A stretch of 55,932 bases of DNA, from assembly GCA_025353485.1 (NCBI GenBank), contig JANXQO010000067.1, forward strand, positions 1 through 55,932, read 5' to 3'. Under the pieces are notes generated by a model, which saw nothing but the letters and a program-made list of their open reading frames with translations, was not told the origin of the DNA and did not search any database. A program made the translations under genes and the position numbers. The DNA comes from Chitinophagales bacterium (GTDB taxonomy: Bacteria; Bacteroidota; Bacteroidia; Chitinophagales; Chitinophagaceae). Below, piece by piece: positions 1 to 9,149 of this stretch (the stretch's first letter is position 1; the number at the start of each line of letters is the position of its first letter).

Positions 1-23
1 TTAAAGGGCATCTCTAATTATTG

Positions 24-86
24 AACTTTCCAAAAGTTGGCAATTATAAACTAACGCCAATGCTTAATTTAAACTTTTGGAAAGTT
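24..86. repeat. paired inverted repeat downstream of glpF
   Basis: AACTTTCCAAAAGTT at 24-38 and its exact reverse complement AACTTTTGGAAAGTT at 72-86. Each arm is itself a dyad of the form AACTTTnnnAAAGTT, with centres 48 bp apart. It could be two operator sites for a dimeric regulator of a minus-strand gene lying left of the window, or a large hairpin ending the glp transcript. There is no T-run typical of an intrinsic terminator. Confidence 0.6.
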
Positions 87-126
87 TTAAACTTACTGTT
101 ATTACAGATTCCCTTAAATGAATAAA

Positions 127-840
127 TTATAAATGAATAAATGTTTTATATATAAAAGCTGCCAGCAGTGCACCCGCAATTGGGCCAATAACAGGGATCC
201 AGCTGTAGCCCCAATCACTTTTCCCTTTGTTTTTTATGGGCAAAATAGAATGAATTATCCTGGGGCCTAAATCCCTGGCTGGATTAATAGCATATCCTGT
301 AGGTCCGCCTAATGACAAGCCAATACCCAATACTAATAAACCCACAGGCAAAGCATCTAAGGTGCCTAAAGAATTTCCCGGTTTCGTCATAAACAATACA
401 CCTAACACCAAAATAAATGTGCCAATAATTTCACTAATAATATTGTGAACTGTATTTCTTATAGCCGGCGCATTACAAAATGTTGCTAACTGCAAAGCCG
501 GGTCTTTTGTTTCATCCAAATGTTGGCGGTAACTCAACCATACAAGCACAGCACCAATCATAGATCCTGCAAACTGCCCTGCTAAATACACAGGCACATC
601 GCTCCATGGAAAATTATTAAAGGCTGCCATTGCTAATGTTATAGCAGGATTTAAATGTGCCGCACTGCCATGTGATGCCACAAACACACCGGTAAATACT
701 GCAATAGCCCATCCAAATGTAATTACTATCCATCCGCCGCTGTTACCTTTTGTTTTTGCCAATACAACATTGGCTACCACGCCATCTCCTAAAACTATCA
801 GGAACATGGTGCCAAGCATTTCTGCTAAAAATGGAGTCAT
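127..840 (-). CDS. glpF: glycerol uptake facilitator (aquaglyceroporin, MIP family)
   Basis: Inner-membrane channel for facilitated entry of glycerol. The 237-residue length is normal for the family. Both pore motifs are present: NPA at residues 64-66 and NPARD at 186-190. The Asp after the second NPAR is the residue typical of glycerol facilitators and not of strict water channels. About six hydrophobic segments plus two half-helices can be seen. It is the last gene of glpK-glpD-glpF, 15 bp after glpD, so imported glycerol feeds directly into the kinase and dehydrogenase encoded upstream. Confidence 0.95.
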   Translation of the reverse strand: MTPFLAEMLGTMFLIVLGDGVVANVVLAKTKGNSGGWIVITFGWAIAVFTGVFVASHGSAAHLNPAITLAMAAFNNFPWSDVPVYLAGQFAGSMIGAVLVWLSYRQHLDETKDPALQLATFCNAPAIRNTVHNIISEIIGTFILVLGVLFMTKPGNSLGTLDALPVGLLVLGIGLSLGGPTGYAINPARDLGPRIIHSILPIKNKGKSDWGYSWIPVIGPIAGALLAAFIYKTFIHL

Positions 841-855
841 AAATATTTATTTTTA

Positions 856-2409
856 TTAATTGAGTAAATAACCTTTTGCCAGTTTATTAAATGCCTCAAG
901 CTGTTGCTGTTCCCATTGTAAATTATTGCCGGTAAGCGATGCAAGCTTTGTTGTTACTAATGGCGCTGCTTCCATTGCAGCTTTTGCATCGAGAAAAAGC
1001 AATCGTATTCTTCTTGCCAAAACATCTTCAATTGTAATTGCCATTTCATTTTGGATAACCCATTTTACTTCTGCCTTTGTAAATGGAAAGCATGAATGAA
1101 TTTTTTCTGATAATGAAATATCTTTTTCCATCATTTGTTTTATTGCAGATGCATCAGCTCCATAAATTGATAAATGAGTATCAATTTTATTATCTGTCCA
1201 TCCATGAATTTTTAAATGTTTTGTTTTGCAAAACGAAATTTTTAATCCTGCCGTTTGTATTGCTTTGTCAATAGTATGTTCAGCCATACTTCGGTAGGTT
1301 GTAAATTTACCACCTGTAACATGCACCAAACCTGATGGCAACACTTTTATTAAATAGTCTCTGGGCATTACTGCGGTTTTCTTTTTATTACTAACTTTTG
1401 CCAATGGACGAAGACCAACAAAAACACTTTTTATATCTTTATAATGAATCTCTGAAATTGTATAACGGTTAAAATGCCTGATTATAAAATCAATTTCTTC
1501 CTGCAGTGGTTTTGGTTCTGTTGTAATGTTTTCAACAGGAGTGTCTGTTGTACCTAACAACAATTTATCATGCCAGGGGATAGCAAATAAAACTCTGCCG
1601 TCATCTGTTTTTGGTATCATCATTCCTGCATTGCCTTTAAAAAAATGTTTTTCTATAACCAAATGAATTCCCTGTGACGGGGCAATCGTTTTTTCTGAAT
1701 GTCCTTCCGCTAACTGCAGCAACGCATCTGCAAAAACACCGGTGGCATTGATAACCGCTTTTGCTTTAATCTCAAATTCATTTCCACTTATTTCATCTTT
1801 TGCTTTTACACCTGTAATAATATTTGCTTCTTTAATAAAACCGGTTACGCCACAATAATTAACAACTACAGCCCCCTGCTCAATGGCTGTTTTAGCAAGG
1901 TTTACAGCCAACCTGCTATCGTCAAACTGTCCGTCAAAATATAAAACACCACCGGTTAAATTATTTACTGACAAGTCAGGCAGATGCTGTAAGACTTCCT
2001 TCTTTGAAAGTAATTTAGTTTTACCCAAACTTAATTTGCCCGAAAGAAATTCATACACCCATAAGCCAATTCCGTAATACCACTTTTGCCACCATTTGTA
2101 ACATGGTACTACAAAAGATAATGTATGGCAAACATGCGGAGCATTCTGTAAAAGTCTTCCTCTTTCCAACAAAGCTTCTCTTACCAAACGAATATTGCCC
2201 TGAGCCAAATACCTTACGCCGCCATGCACTAATTTGGTAGTGCGGCTTGATGTTCCTTTTGCAAAATCATATTTCTCTAACAACAATGTTTTATAACCCC
2301 TGGAGGCAGCATCCACTGCACATCCCAGCCCTGTGGCACCGCTGCCAATGATAATTATATCGAACTTTTTTTCATTGCTGAGTTTATCTATCTGTTCCTT
2401 TCTGTTCAT
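856..2409 (-). CDS. glpD: aerobic glycerol-3-phosphate dehydrogenase (FAD)
   Basis: Membrane-associated flavoenzyme oxidising sn-glycerol 3-phosphate to dihydroxyacetone phosphate and passing electrons to quinone. The N-terminal dinucleotide-binding motif GSGATG lies near residues 22-27, followed by the family signature HGGVRYL near 62-68. The C-terminal region matches the DAO_C domain. The ATG at 2409 shares one base with the glpK stop (TGATG), which favours this start over the in-frame TTG three bases upstream and implies translational coupling. At 517 residues it has the usual family length. It is the middle gene of the glycerol operon. Confidence 0.94.
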   Translation of the reverse strand: MNRKEQIDKLSNEKKFDIIIIGSGATGLGCAVDAASRGYKTLLLEKYDFAKGTSSRTTKLVHGGVRYLAQGNIRLVREALLERGRLLQNAPHVCHTLSFVVPCYKWWQKWYYGIGLWVYEFLSGKLSLGKTKLLSKKEVLQHLPDLSVNNLTGGVLYFDGQFDDSRLAVNLAKTAIEQGAVVVNYCGVTGFIKEANIITGVKAKDEISGNEFEIKAKAVINATGVFADALLQLAEGHSEKTIAPSQGIHLVIEKHFFKGNAGMMIPKTDDGRVLFAIPWHDKLLLGTTDTPVENITTEPKPLQEEIDFIIRHFNRYTISEIHYKDIKSVFVGLRPLAKVSNKKKTAVMPRDYLIKVLPSGLVHVTGGKFTTYRSMAEHTIDKAIQTAGLKISFCKTKHLKIHGWTDNKIDTHLSIYGADASAIKQMMEKDISLSEKIHSCFPFTKAEVKWVIQNEMAITIEDVLARRIRLLFLDAKAAMEAAPLVTTKLASLTGNNLQWEQQQLEAFNKLAKGYLLN

Positions 2410-3911
2410 CAATGGAAATCATTTTCAGCTATCGACAATGATGCTGTTACAGCTTTCTTCCATCCTTTAGTTAATTTGTTTCTGTTTGCCTCTGTTATTT
2501 CAGAAGAAAATATTTTTTCAATTTGCCACTGTTGTTGCAACTCGTCAATGCTGTTCCAAAAGCCTGTGGCAAGGCCTGCAAGATAGGCGGCTCCTAATGC
2601 TGTGGTTTCTGTAACTGTAGGACGAACAACTTTTGTATCAAGCACATCACTTTGAAACTGCATGAGCAAATCATTTTTTGTGGCTCCTCCATCTACCCGT
2701 AATTCTTTTATGCTGATACCGCTATCTGCTTCCATCGCTTTTAGTACATCCATTGTTTGATAAGCAATGCTTTCAACAGCAGCCCTTGCTATATGGGCAG
2801 CAGTACTGCCTCTTGTTAATCCTGTAATAGTTCCTCTTGCATGCTGGTTCCAGTAAGGAGCACCAAGCCCTGCAAAGGCAGGAACAACATACACTCCATC
2901 AGTTGTCTCAACCTGCTTTGCTAATGCTTCTACATCAGCAGAAGTTTTTATAATTCCCAATCCATCTCTTAACCATTGTACCACGGCACCTGCTATAAAA
3001 ACACTGCCCTCTAATGCATATTGTGTAATGCCATTTATTTTCCAGGCAACAGTGGTTAATAAATTATTGTTGGAAACAATCATTTTTTCTCCTGTGTTCA
3101 TCAACATAAAACATCCGGTTCCATAAGTATTTTTTACCATGCCGGGTTGTGTACACAATTGCCCAAAGAGTGCTGCCTGCTGGTCGCCTGCAATACCTGC
3201 TATAGATATTTCGGTTTTATCATCCAGTAAAACAGTGCTGCCATATACTTCACTGCTGCTGCGTATTTGCGGCAGTATGTTTCCGGGTACATCTAATATT
3301 TTTTCCAGTTCCCCATCCCATTGACAGGTTTCAATATTGCAAAGCATGGTACGGCTGGCATTACTTACATCAGTGGCATGAACTTTACCATTGGTTAGTT
3401 TCCACAGCAACCATGTATCTATTGTGCCAAAGCATAATTCGCCTTTTTGCGCTTTCTCTCTTGCGCCTGCAATGTTATCTAATATCCATTTTATTTTTGT
3501 TCCGCTGAAATAAGCATCTATCACCAACCCGGTTTTTCGTTGTATGGTTTTTTGCAATCCTTTTTCTTTTAGTTCATCGCAAAAGGATGCTGTTCTTCTG
3601 TCTTGCCAAACTATTGCATTGTAAATTGGTTCCCCTGTATTTCTATTCCAGACAACCGTTGTTTCTCTTTGGTTGGTAATGCCGATAGCAGCAATATCAA
3701 CGGCAGAAATATTCGCCTTTGCCATTACTTCCTTAGCAGTAGCCAACTGAGTTTCCCATATCTCTTTAGGGTCATGCTCTACCCAACCGGGCTTAGGAAA
3801 GATCTGTGTAAATTCTTTTTGTGCAACAGCAATTATGTTCCCTTTTTTATCAAATAAAATAGAACGGCTGCTGGTGGTGCCCTGGTCTAATGCTAAAATG
3901 TATAATGACAT
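2409..3911 (-). CDS. glpK: glycerol kinase
   Basis: Phosphorylates glycerol with ATP to sn-glycerol 3-phosphate, trapping it in the cytoplasm. It is a FGGY-family kinase of 500 residues. It begins with the ATP-binding motif DQGTTSSR (residues 9-16), carries the glycerol-contact segments around WNR and WQDRRT, and has the second FGGY block [13 protein letters not shown]. It is the first gene of the operon, and its stop overlaps the glpD ATG. The 292 bp upstream to feoB holds its promoter, but I could not identify a clear TAnnTTTG element there. Confidence 0.96.
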   Translation of the reverse strand: MSLYILALDQGTTSSRSILFDKKGNIIAVAQKEFTQIFPKPGWVEHDPKEIWETQLATAKEVMAKANISAVDIAAIGITNQRETTVVWNRNTGEPIYNAIVWQDRRTASFCDELKEKGLQKTIQRKTGLVIDAYFSGTKIKWILDNIAGAREKAQKGELCFGTIDTWLLWKLTNGKVHATDVSNASRTMLCNIETCQWDGELEKILDVPGNILPQIRSSSEVYGSTVLLDDKTEISIAGIAGDQQAALFGQLCTQPGMVKNTYGTGCFMLMNTGEKMIVSNNNLLTTVAWKINGITQYALEGSVFIAGAVVQWLRDGLGIIKTSADVEALAKQVETTDGVYVVPAFAGLGAPYWNQHARGTITGLTRGSTAAHIARAAVESIAYQTMDVLKAMEADSGISIKELRVDGGATKNDLLMQFQSDVLDTKVVRPTVTETTALGAAYLAGLATGFWNSIDELQQQWQIEKIFSSEITEANRNKLTKGWKKAVTASLSIAENDFH

Positions 3912-4203
3912 TTTTTAGGTTTATTGGTATGAATATATTGAAGTAAAAATTTATCCCCTTTTAATAAGTGTAATACCGGAAAAAAGTAAATGTCTTTAAA
4001 AAATAGTGCAGTTAAGGTATGCTAAGTTTTCGCAAAACAAAACCTTTTCTAACGATTGCTTATGCAAAAAAATCCGGATTTAAAATATAAAGTTGATGTG
4101 GCAATTAAACCAGTTCTTAAAATGAAGAATTATAATTTATTACCTGGTAACATTTTTTGAGACATGGATGAGATGAAGAGAAAGATGCGTAGGATAGTTT
4201 CTT

Positions 4204-6324
4204 CTATTTAAAAATAGTATACACGATCCAGCTCATAACATAGGCCAGCCCTGTCATGTAAACTAATTGGATGATGGGCCATTTCCAGCTACGGGTTTCT
4301 CTTTTTACAACAGCAAGCGTGCTCATACATTGCATGGCAAGAACATAAAACACTAAAAGCGAAAGCCCGGTTGCAAGATCATAAACTTTTGTACCATCAG
4401 GTCTTACTGCTGCCTGCATTTTTTGGCGAAGAGTAGTATTATCCTTGTCCTTATCTTCTCCTACACTATACAATGTGGCCATGGTTCCTACAAAAACTTC
4501 CCTTGCTGCAAAAGATGTTATTAAAGCGATACCAATTTTCCAGTCGTAACCTAAAGGTTCTATGGCCGGTTGAATGCTCTTTCCTAAAATGCCTGCGTAA
4601 GAGTTTTCAAGCAGGGCTGTTTTTCTTTCTTTCTTATATTGATCTGCCTGCGAAGGATTAGCCGCTGCAAGTGTTTCATACTTTTTACTTGCCTCACTCA
4701 TTCTGTCTTTCGGTCCATAGCTGCTTAATACCCACAAAAGCAAACTGATGACCATAATAATTTTACCGGCATTAAAAACAAAAACTTTTGCTTTTTCTAC
4801 CATTGTATAAAAAATATTTTTCCATCGTGGTCCACGGTAAACCGGTAGTTCTAAAATAAAATAACTACGTTCTATACTTTTAATAAACCATTTAAAAATA
4901 TATGCTGTAACCAAAGCCATTACAGTACCTAATAAATACAACGCCATCATTACAAGCCCCTGCACGCTTAAAAAACCAAAATATAAATGACTTGGGATAA
5001 TGAGTGCGATCAGTATTGTATATACCGGCAACCGGGCACTACAGCTCATTAGCGGTGTACACATTATAGTAAGTAATCTCTCTTTTTTATTCTCAATATT
5101 TCTTGCACTCATAATAGCCGGCACTGCGCATGCAAAGCCGCTGATCATTGGCATAACACTTTTTCCATTCAAGCCTGCTTTTCTCATAACCTTATCGGTA
5201 AGAAAACTTATCCGTGCCATATAGCCTGTATCCTCCAACAAGGTTATCAATCCAAATAATATCATTATCTGCGGAATAAAGATCATTATTCCGCTTAGCC
5301 CTGCCAGTACACCATTTATTAAAACATCGCTAAACCAGCCTTGTGAAAGTATACTGCTTAGAAATCCTCCCAACTTTGCAAAACTCCATTCAATCGCATC
5401 CATAGGATATTGTGCCACCCAGAATATACTTTGAAACAATAAAAAAAGTACAGTTATTAAAATAAGATATCCCCAGGTGCGATGCAATAAAATATTATCG
5501 AGCTTTTCAGTAAACAAAGCTTTTTGCAAAGGGTCGGCCTCAACAACTGTTTGCTTCATGATATGTTTTATGCGGCCATACCGCTGCATTATTTCTTCTG
5601 CCTGTGTTTTAGTTGGGTTGAATTTATTTCTGATCTCTATATTTTCAATAACATCCTGTGTTACTTCATCCAAATCAAAATTTTCATGGTTGATCAAATA
5701 GTGAATAGCACGATAATCACTAAAGCCCGGGAACCGGTTTTGTATTTCTTTGATTGCTTCCGGAGCAAATGCATTACTATCAATAAAATCTCTTGCCGGA
5801 GTTTTATATAAATTCTCAGCGGTTTGTTCAATTGCTTTTTTTAATTCTTTTATCCCTTTATTTTTTCGTGGATTAACCGGTATCACGGGAACGCCTAATT
5901 CTCTTTCAAGCCCTGCAATATCAATCTGGATATTTTTTTTATTGGCAAGGTCCATCATGGTAAGCGCTACCACAACCGGCTTTTTAAGATCAATAAGTTG
6001 TGAGCAGAATAAAAGGTTTCGCTTTAAATTAGATGCATCGGCGATGAGCAAAAAAATATCAGCCATTACATCCTTATCCTGGTTAATAAGCACTTTGTAA
6101 GACACCCATTCATCATGCCTTTTGGGATATAAACTATAAGCGCCGGGCAGATCAATGATATATGCTTTTAAAGATTCTGATATATTAGATATCCCGGTTT
6201 TTTTATCAACCGTAACTCCCGGAAAGTTGCCGATCTTTTGATTTAAGCCTGTAAGGGAATTAAATATTGAGCTCTTACCGCTATTGGGATTTCCTACTAA
6301 TGCGATATGTAATGGAGAAGGCAA
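4204..6324 (-). CDS. feoB: ferrous iron transporter FeoB
   Basis: Inner-membrane Fe(II) transporter with an N-terminal G domain. The G1 P-loop GNPNSGKSS is at residues 11-19, the switch Thr lies in FPGVTVDKKTG, the G3 motif DLPG is at about 58-61, and a G4-like TMMD follows near 118. The C-terminal half has about ten membrane segments, with two Gate-type repeats including a conserved Cys in GFACAVPA and CTPLMSCSARLP. At 706 residues it is of normal size without a fused FeoA. No feoA is adjacent; a free-standing FeoA lies at 18859-19086. Confidence 0.95.
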   Translation of the reverse strand: MPSPLHIALVGNPNSGKSSIFNSLTGLNQKIGNFPGVTVDKKTGISNISESLKAYIIDLPGAYSLYPKRHDEWVSYKVLINQDKDVMADIFLLIADASNLKRNLLFCSQLIDLKKPVVVALTMMDLANKKNIQIDIAGLERELGVPVIPVNPRKNKGIKELKKAIEQTAENLYKTPARDFIDSNAFAPEAIKEIQNRFPGFSDYRAIHYLINHENFDLDEVTQDVIENIEIRNKFNPTKTQAEEIMQRYGRIKHIMKQTVVEADPLQKALFTEKLDNILLHRTWGYLILITVLFLLFQSIFWVAQYPMDAIEWSFAKLGGFLSSILSQGWFSDVLINGVLAGLSGIMIFIPQIMILFGLITLLEDTGYMARISFLTDKVMRKAGLNGKSVMPMISGFACAVPAIMSARNIENKKERLLTIMCTPLMSCSARLPVYTILIALIIPSHLYFGFLSVQGLVMMALYLLGTVMALVTAYIFKWFIKSIERSYFILELPVYRGPRWKNIFYTMVEKAKVFVFNAGKIIMVISLLLWVLSSYGPKDRMSEASKKYETLAAANPSQADQYKKERKTALLENSYAGILGKSIQPAIEPLGYDWKIGIALITSFAAREVFVGTMATLYSVGEDKDKDNTTLRQKMQAAVRPDGTKVYDLATGLSLLVFYVLAMQCMSTLAVVKRETRSWKWPIIQLVYMTGLAYVMSWIVYTIFK

Positions 6325-6484
6325 TTTTTTGAACTATTGGTAAAATTAAATTGAACAATTAACTCTACCTTACGATTTAAGAAAAGAGATAACATTAGAA
6401 AATCTTTTAACAGCCTTGAACATTAGTTAACTTTTTTAAGGATTTTTACAACCTTTATATTTTGATTTTTTATTTCCCTTCTAA

Positions 6485-6919
6485 ATGAAATTACGAATAG
6501 ACAACCAGATTTTAGTTGATGAGTTCTTTGAGGACACAAGACTCCTTGGAATTGTTGCGCCAATTAAGGATTATCAATTTTGCTGGCATCTTAATCATAT
6601 TTTAAGTTTTGATTTCAGGATGAATAACAGTATAGAAATTCAGCTTAATAAAAAACAACGCACTTATTTTTTTTCTGTTTATGAATATGCAGAGAATTCC
6701 GGAACCATAAAGCACTACTTATACAACAATCAATTTGATGGTGAATACCTGTTACCCGAATTTAAGCATCTTGATTTTTTATGGTTGATAAAAGATGACA
6801 TAATTCAGGATGATGAAGTAACTGCATTAATGGGCTCTATAAGAACAATTCCGGCGGTACAGCTTATCACAGAAATGACAAATGAAAAAATCAGAAATAA
6901 ACAGCATCTTATCTTTTAG
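6485..6919 (+). CDS. IPExxxVDY family protein
   Basis: Small cytoplasmic protein of 144 residues belonging to a Bacteroidota-specific family of unknown function. The family signature appears here as LPEFKHLDF (residues 90-98), a conservative variant of IPExxxVDY. The family's opening pattern (ILDEEFxxDxxLLGIxxxxKDYxxCWxLN) is also visible in residues 10-37. In related genomes these proteins often lie near central-metabolism genes, but here it stands alone after feoB and before a repeat array. No function can be stated. Confidence 0.8.
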   Translation: MKLRIDNQILVDEFFEDTRLLGIVAPIKDYQFCWHLNHILSFDFRMNNSIEIQLNKKQRTYFFSVYEYAENSGTIKHYLYNNQFDGEYLLPEFKHLDFLWLIKDDIIQDDEVTALMGSIRTIPAVQLITEMTNEKIRNKQHLIF

Positions 6920-6990
6920 CCCCTATCCCCTAAAGGGGGAATTAAAAAAACCTATCCCCTGAAGGGGAATTAAAATTCTAACTTCGTTAG
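6918..6990. repeat. tandem pair of CCCCT-AA/GA-AGGGG hairpins
   Basis: Two copies of a roughly 27-bp unit (CCTATCCCCTRAAGGGG followed by GAATTAAAA) lie between 6922 and 6975. A third small dyad, CTAACTTCGTTAG, sits at about 6978-6990. Each unit forms a GC-rich hairpin. The same CCCCTAAAGGGG core occurs at 41383-41407, so this is a dispersed family and not a unique terminator. Confidence 0.75.
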
Positions 6991-7008
6991 ATAATTAAAT
7001 AATTTTTT

Positions 7009-7251
7009 ATGTGGAAAGAAGAAGATAATAAACTCTATAAAAAATTTGAGTTCAAAAATTTTTCAGAAGCTTTTGCTTTTATGACAAGAGTTGCGCTGGT
7101 CGCAGAAAAAATGGATCATCACCCGCTATGGACCAATGTTTACAACAAAGTTGAGATATGGTTAAACACCCATGATGCAGGAGATGTTGTTACTGATAAA
7201 GACAGAAAATTATCAAATTTGATTGATGGTTTTTACCCATCTGCAAAATAA
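7009..7251 (+). CDS. phhB: 4a-hydroxytetrahydrobiopterin dehydratase (PCD/DCoH-like)
   Basis: Dehydrates pterin-4a-carbinolamine during tetrahydropterin recycling, normally linked to aromatic amino acid hydroxylases. The 80-residue protein is a slightly short member of the family (90-110 residues is common). It keeps the signature: HHP at residues 37-39 followed by [11 protein letters not shown] with His55, and a downstream Asp in VVTDKD. No hydroxylase gene is in the window, so the substrate context is unknown. Its stop abuts the stop of the convergent gene at 7252. Confidence 0.85.
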   Translation: MWKEEDNKLYKKFEFKNFSEAFAFMTRVALVAEKMDHHPLWTNVYNKVEIWLNTHDAGDVVTDKDRKLSNLIDGFYPSAK

Positions 7252-7497
7252 TTATTTTCTTTTATAATAATTAAACAAAGCCATTAACGAAACAATTGTC
7301 CATACCGCCTCCAGAATAATGAATGGAATATAATGAATGAGGTAAGATGCAAAGCACGCCAAAGCAGCGCCTACAGTGTTCATTAGAATATAAAATATAT
7401 TATCTATTGAAATCTTATTCAACAGGTTTAACACAAAAGCAAGAAGTAAAATAAATACACCAATGCTTCCAATAATATCACTAAAGTAAATATTCAT
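7252..7497 (-). CDS. small membrane protein, CBU_0592-like
   Basis: An 81-residue protein with three predicted membrane helices (about residues 7-26, 33-51 and 54-74). The pattern LNxxxxxNxxxxxxNxxGAxLxCxAS followed by PFIILEAVWTIVSLMAL matches the CBU_0592 family of short membrane proteins, whose function is not known. It follows the DinB-like gene by 13 bp and is probably the last gene of the minus-strand run that begins with mnmH. Confidence 0.65.
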   Translation of the reverse strand: MNIYFSDIIGSIGVFILLLAFVLNLLNKISIDNIFYILMNTVGAALACFASYLIHYIPFIILEAVWTIVSLMALFNYYKRK

Positions 7498-7510
7498 TAT
7501 TTTTTTTACT

Positions 7511-8041
7511 TCAATTTTTTCTCATTCTCACAATTTGTAAATGATGTTCATTATGATAAATTGTAAAAAACAACATTTCTCTCAATGTTATTTTTCCTAA
7601 TAATGGATGAGGTAAAATATAATTATCCAGGTCTGCCTCACGTTGCTTTTTAATTTTTTTAATCAGGTTTTCTTTTTGACTGTTATATTTTTTTACAAGA
7701 AAATCTTTTTTATTAAATAAAATTACTTTTGGAATAAAGCGGCCGGAAGCTTTTCCGCCTGATAATAATTTTAATCTATATTTTTCGACTAATACTTCAT
7801 AAGATCTTGATGGCCGGTTAGCTTTTCCAAATAAAGTTTCAAGCAAAAATTTTGGAAGCCCGAATGCGGGCTGCATCGGCTTTATTGCAAGAATGAGGTG
7901 ATAAAGGTTTTGGCCTGCCGACCATTTTCCATCGTTTGTATTTTCAAATTGTTCTTTATTTAGAGATAGAATAAATTGATTAAAAGCATTTACATTTTTA
8001 TTAAGTGCGTCAATAATTTCATTTATATTACAGACTGACAT
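7511..8041 (-). CDS. DinB-like four-helix-bundle protein
   Basis: A 176-residue soluble protein of the DinB/YfiT superfamily, putative metal-dependent enzymes often acting with thiol cofactors or in stress responses. The putative metal-ligand histidines are visible as His in GKWSAGQNLYHL (about residue 48) and the terminal pair in IYHNEHHLQI (about 163-168). It starts 4 bp after the selD stop and shares its operon. The real substrate cannot be told from sequence. Confidence 0.75.
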   Translation of the reverse strand: MSVCNINEIIDALNKNVNAFNQFILSLNKEQFENTNDGKWSAGQNLYHLILAIKPMQPAFGLPKFLLETLFGKANRPSRSYEVLVEKYRLKLLSGGKASGRFIPKVILFNKKDFLVKKYNSQKENLIKKIKKQREADLDNYILPHPLLGKITLREMLFFTIYHNEHHLQIVRMRKN

Positions 8042-8045
8042 ACCA

Positions 8046-9113
8046 TTAATTTTTTACTTCTATAATTTTATTTGAACTTTTAATAAACATGCCGATTGGT
8101 TTAATAAATTTTATTCCCTGTTCAGATAAAATTTGTTTAACTTTTTCAACACTGTTTTTTTCTACTGAAATTAATAATCCGCCACTGGTTTGCGGATCAG
8201 CAAGAATTGCTTTTTGATATTCATTAATGTCTCCGATCTTATCGCCATAACTTTCCCAGTTTCTGTTAGTACCACCGGGCACGCTTTTTTGATCAACATA
8301 GTTTTTGATATCATCAATTATTAAAGGAAAATTATTAAAATCAATAACAGCGCTTAGGCCGCTGCCTTCAGCCATTTCAACCAAATGCCCCAACAAACCA
8401 AAACCGGTAACATCTGTCATTGCATTCACTCCTTTAATGCCTCCTAATAATTCTCCGGCTTTATTCAATTGCATCATTTGTTTTGCTGCAATGCCTCTAT
8501 GCTCTTCTTTTAAAATACCTTTTTTTTCTGCAGTAGTTAAAATGCCAACTCCTAATGGCTTGGTTAAAAAAATAATATCACCTTCCTGCGCCCGGTCATT
8601 TTGCTTTATGTTTTCAATTGTAACAAGTCCGCTAACTGCAAGGCCAAAAATTGGTTCGGGAGAATCAATGCTGTGCCCGCCAGCCAAAGGAATTCCGGCT
8701 TCTTTACAAATGCTGCGGCTGCCTTCAATTACTTTTTGAGCTATTGCAGGCGATAATACATTTATAGGCCAGCCTAAAATTGCAATGGCAACAATTGGCC
8801 TGCCACCCATTGCATACACATCACTTATTGCATTGGCGCTGGCAATACGGCCGAACTCAAAAGGGTCATCAACAATAGGCATAAAAAAATCTGTGGTGGA
8901 AATTAATGCCATTCCATTTTCAAGATCATACACTGCAGCATCATCCTTACTGCTGTTGCCAACTAAAAGATTTTTATTGTCAGGTAAAGCGAGGTTACTT
9001 TTTAAAATTTCATCTAAAACCGAAGGGGAAATTTTACAGCCACAGCCGGCACCATGTGAATACTGTGTGAGTTTTATTTGTAATGAGTCATTGGTCATTG
9101 GTTCATTTGTCAT
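8046..9113 (-). CDS. selD: selenide, water dikinase
   Basis: Makes selenophosphate from selenide and ATP. The N-terminus carries GAGCGCK, in which Cys24 and Lys27 align with the catalytic Cys17 and Lys20 of E. coli SelD; the catalytic residue is Cys, not selenocysteine. AIRS-type N and C domains follow, with [12 protein letters not shown]-like [10 protein letters not shown] near the middle. The 355 residues match the family. The first few residues (MTNEPMTND) come from a short ATGACNAATGA-type repeat, so initiation at the second Met (9098) is possible. It works with mnmH (10646-11764) for tRNA selenation. Confidence 0.95.
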   Translation of the reverse strand: MTNEPMTNDSLQIKLTQYSHGAGCGCKISPSVLDEILKSNLALPDNKNLLVGNSSKDDAAVYDLENGMALISTTDFFMPIVDDPFEFGRIASANAISDVYAMGGRPIVAIAILGWPINVLSPAIAQKVIEGSRSICKEAGIPLAGGHSIDSPEPIFGLAVSGLVTIENIKQNDRAQEGDIIFLTKPLGVGILTTAEKKGILKEEHRGIAAKQMMQLNKAGELLGGIKGVNAMTDVTGFGLLGHLVEMAEGSGLSAVIDFNNFPLIIDDIKNYVDQKSVPGGTNRNWESYGDKIGDINEYQKAILADPQTSGGLLISVEKNSVEKVKQILSEQGIKFIKPIGMFIKSSNKIIEVKN

Positions 9114-9149
9114 TTGCGCAAAATTATAAAACTTAGAATGACAATTGAC

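Noticed and set aside
4062-4160. 32-codon ATG frame between glpK and feoB (starts MQKNPDLKYK)
   Set aside because: No recognisable family, no promoter or ribosome-binding signal, and length near chance in AT-rich DNA.
6918-6990. CRISPR array
   Set aside because: Only two hairpin units with no spacers of constant length and no cas genes; it belongs to the dispersed palindromic repeats.
8046-9113. Selenocysteine in SelD
   Set aside because: The catalytic position is a Cys codon in GAGCGCK and there is no in-frame TGA.
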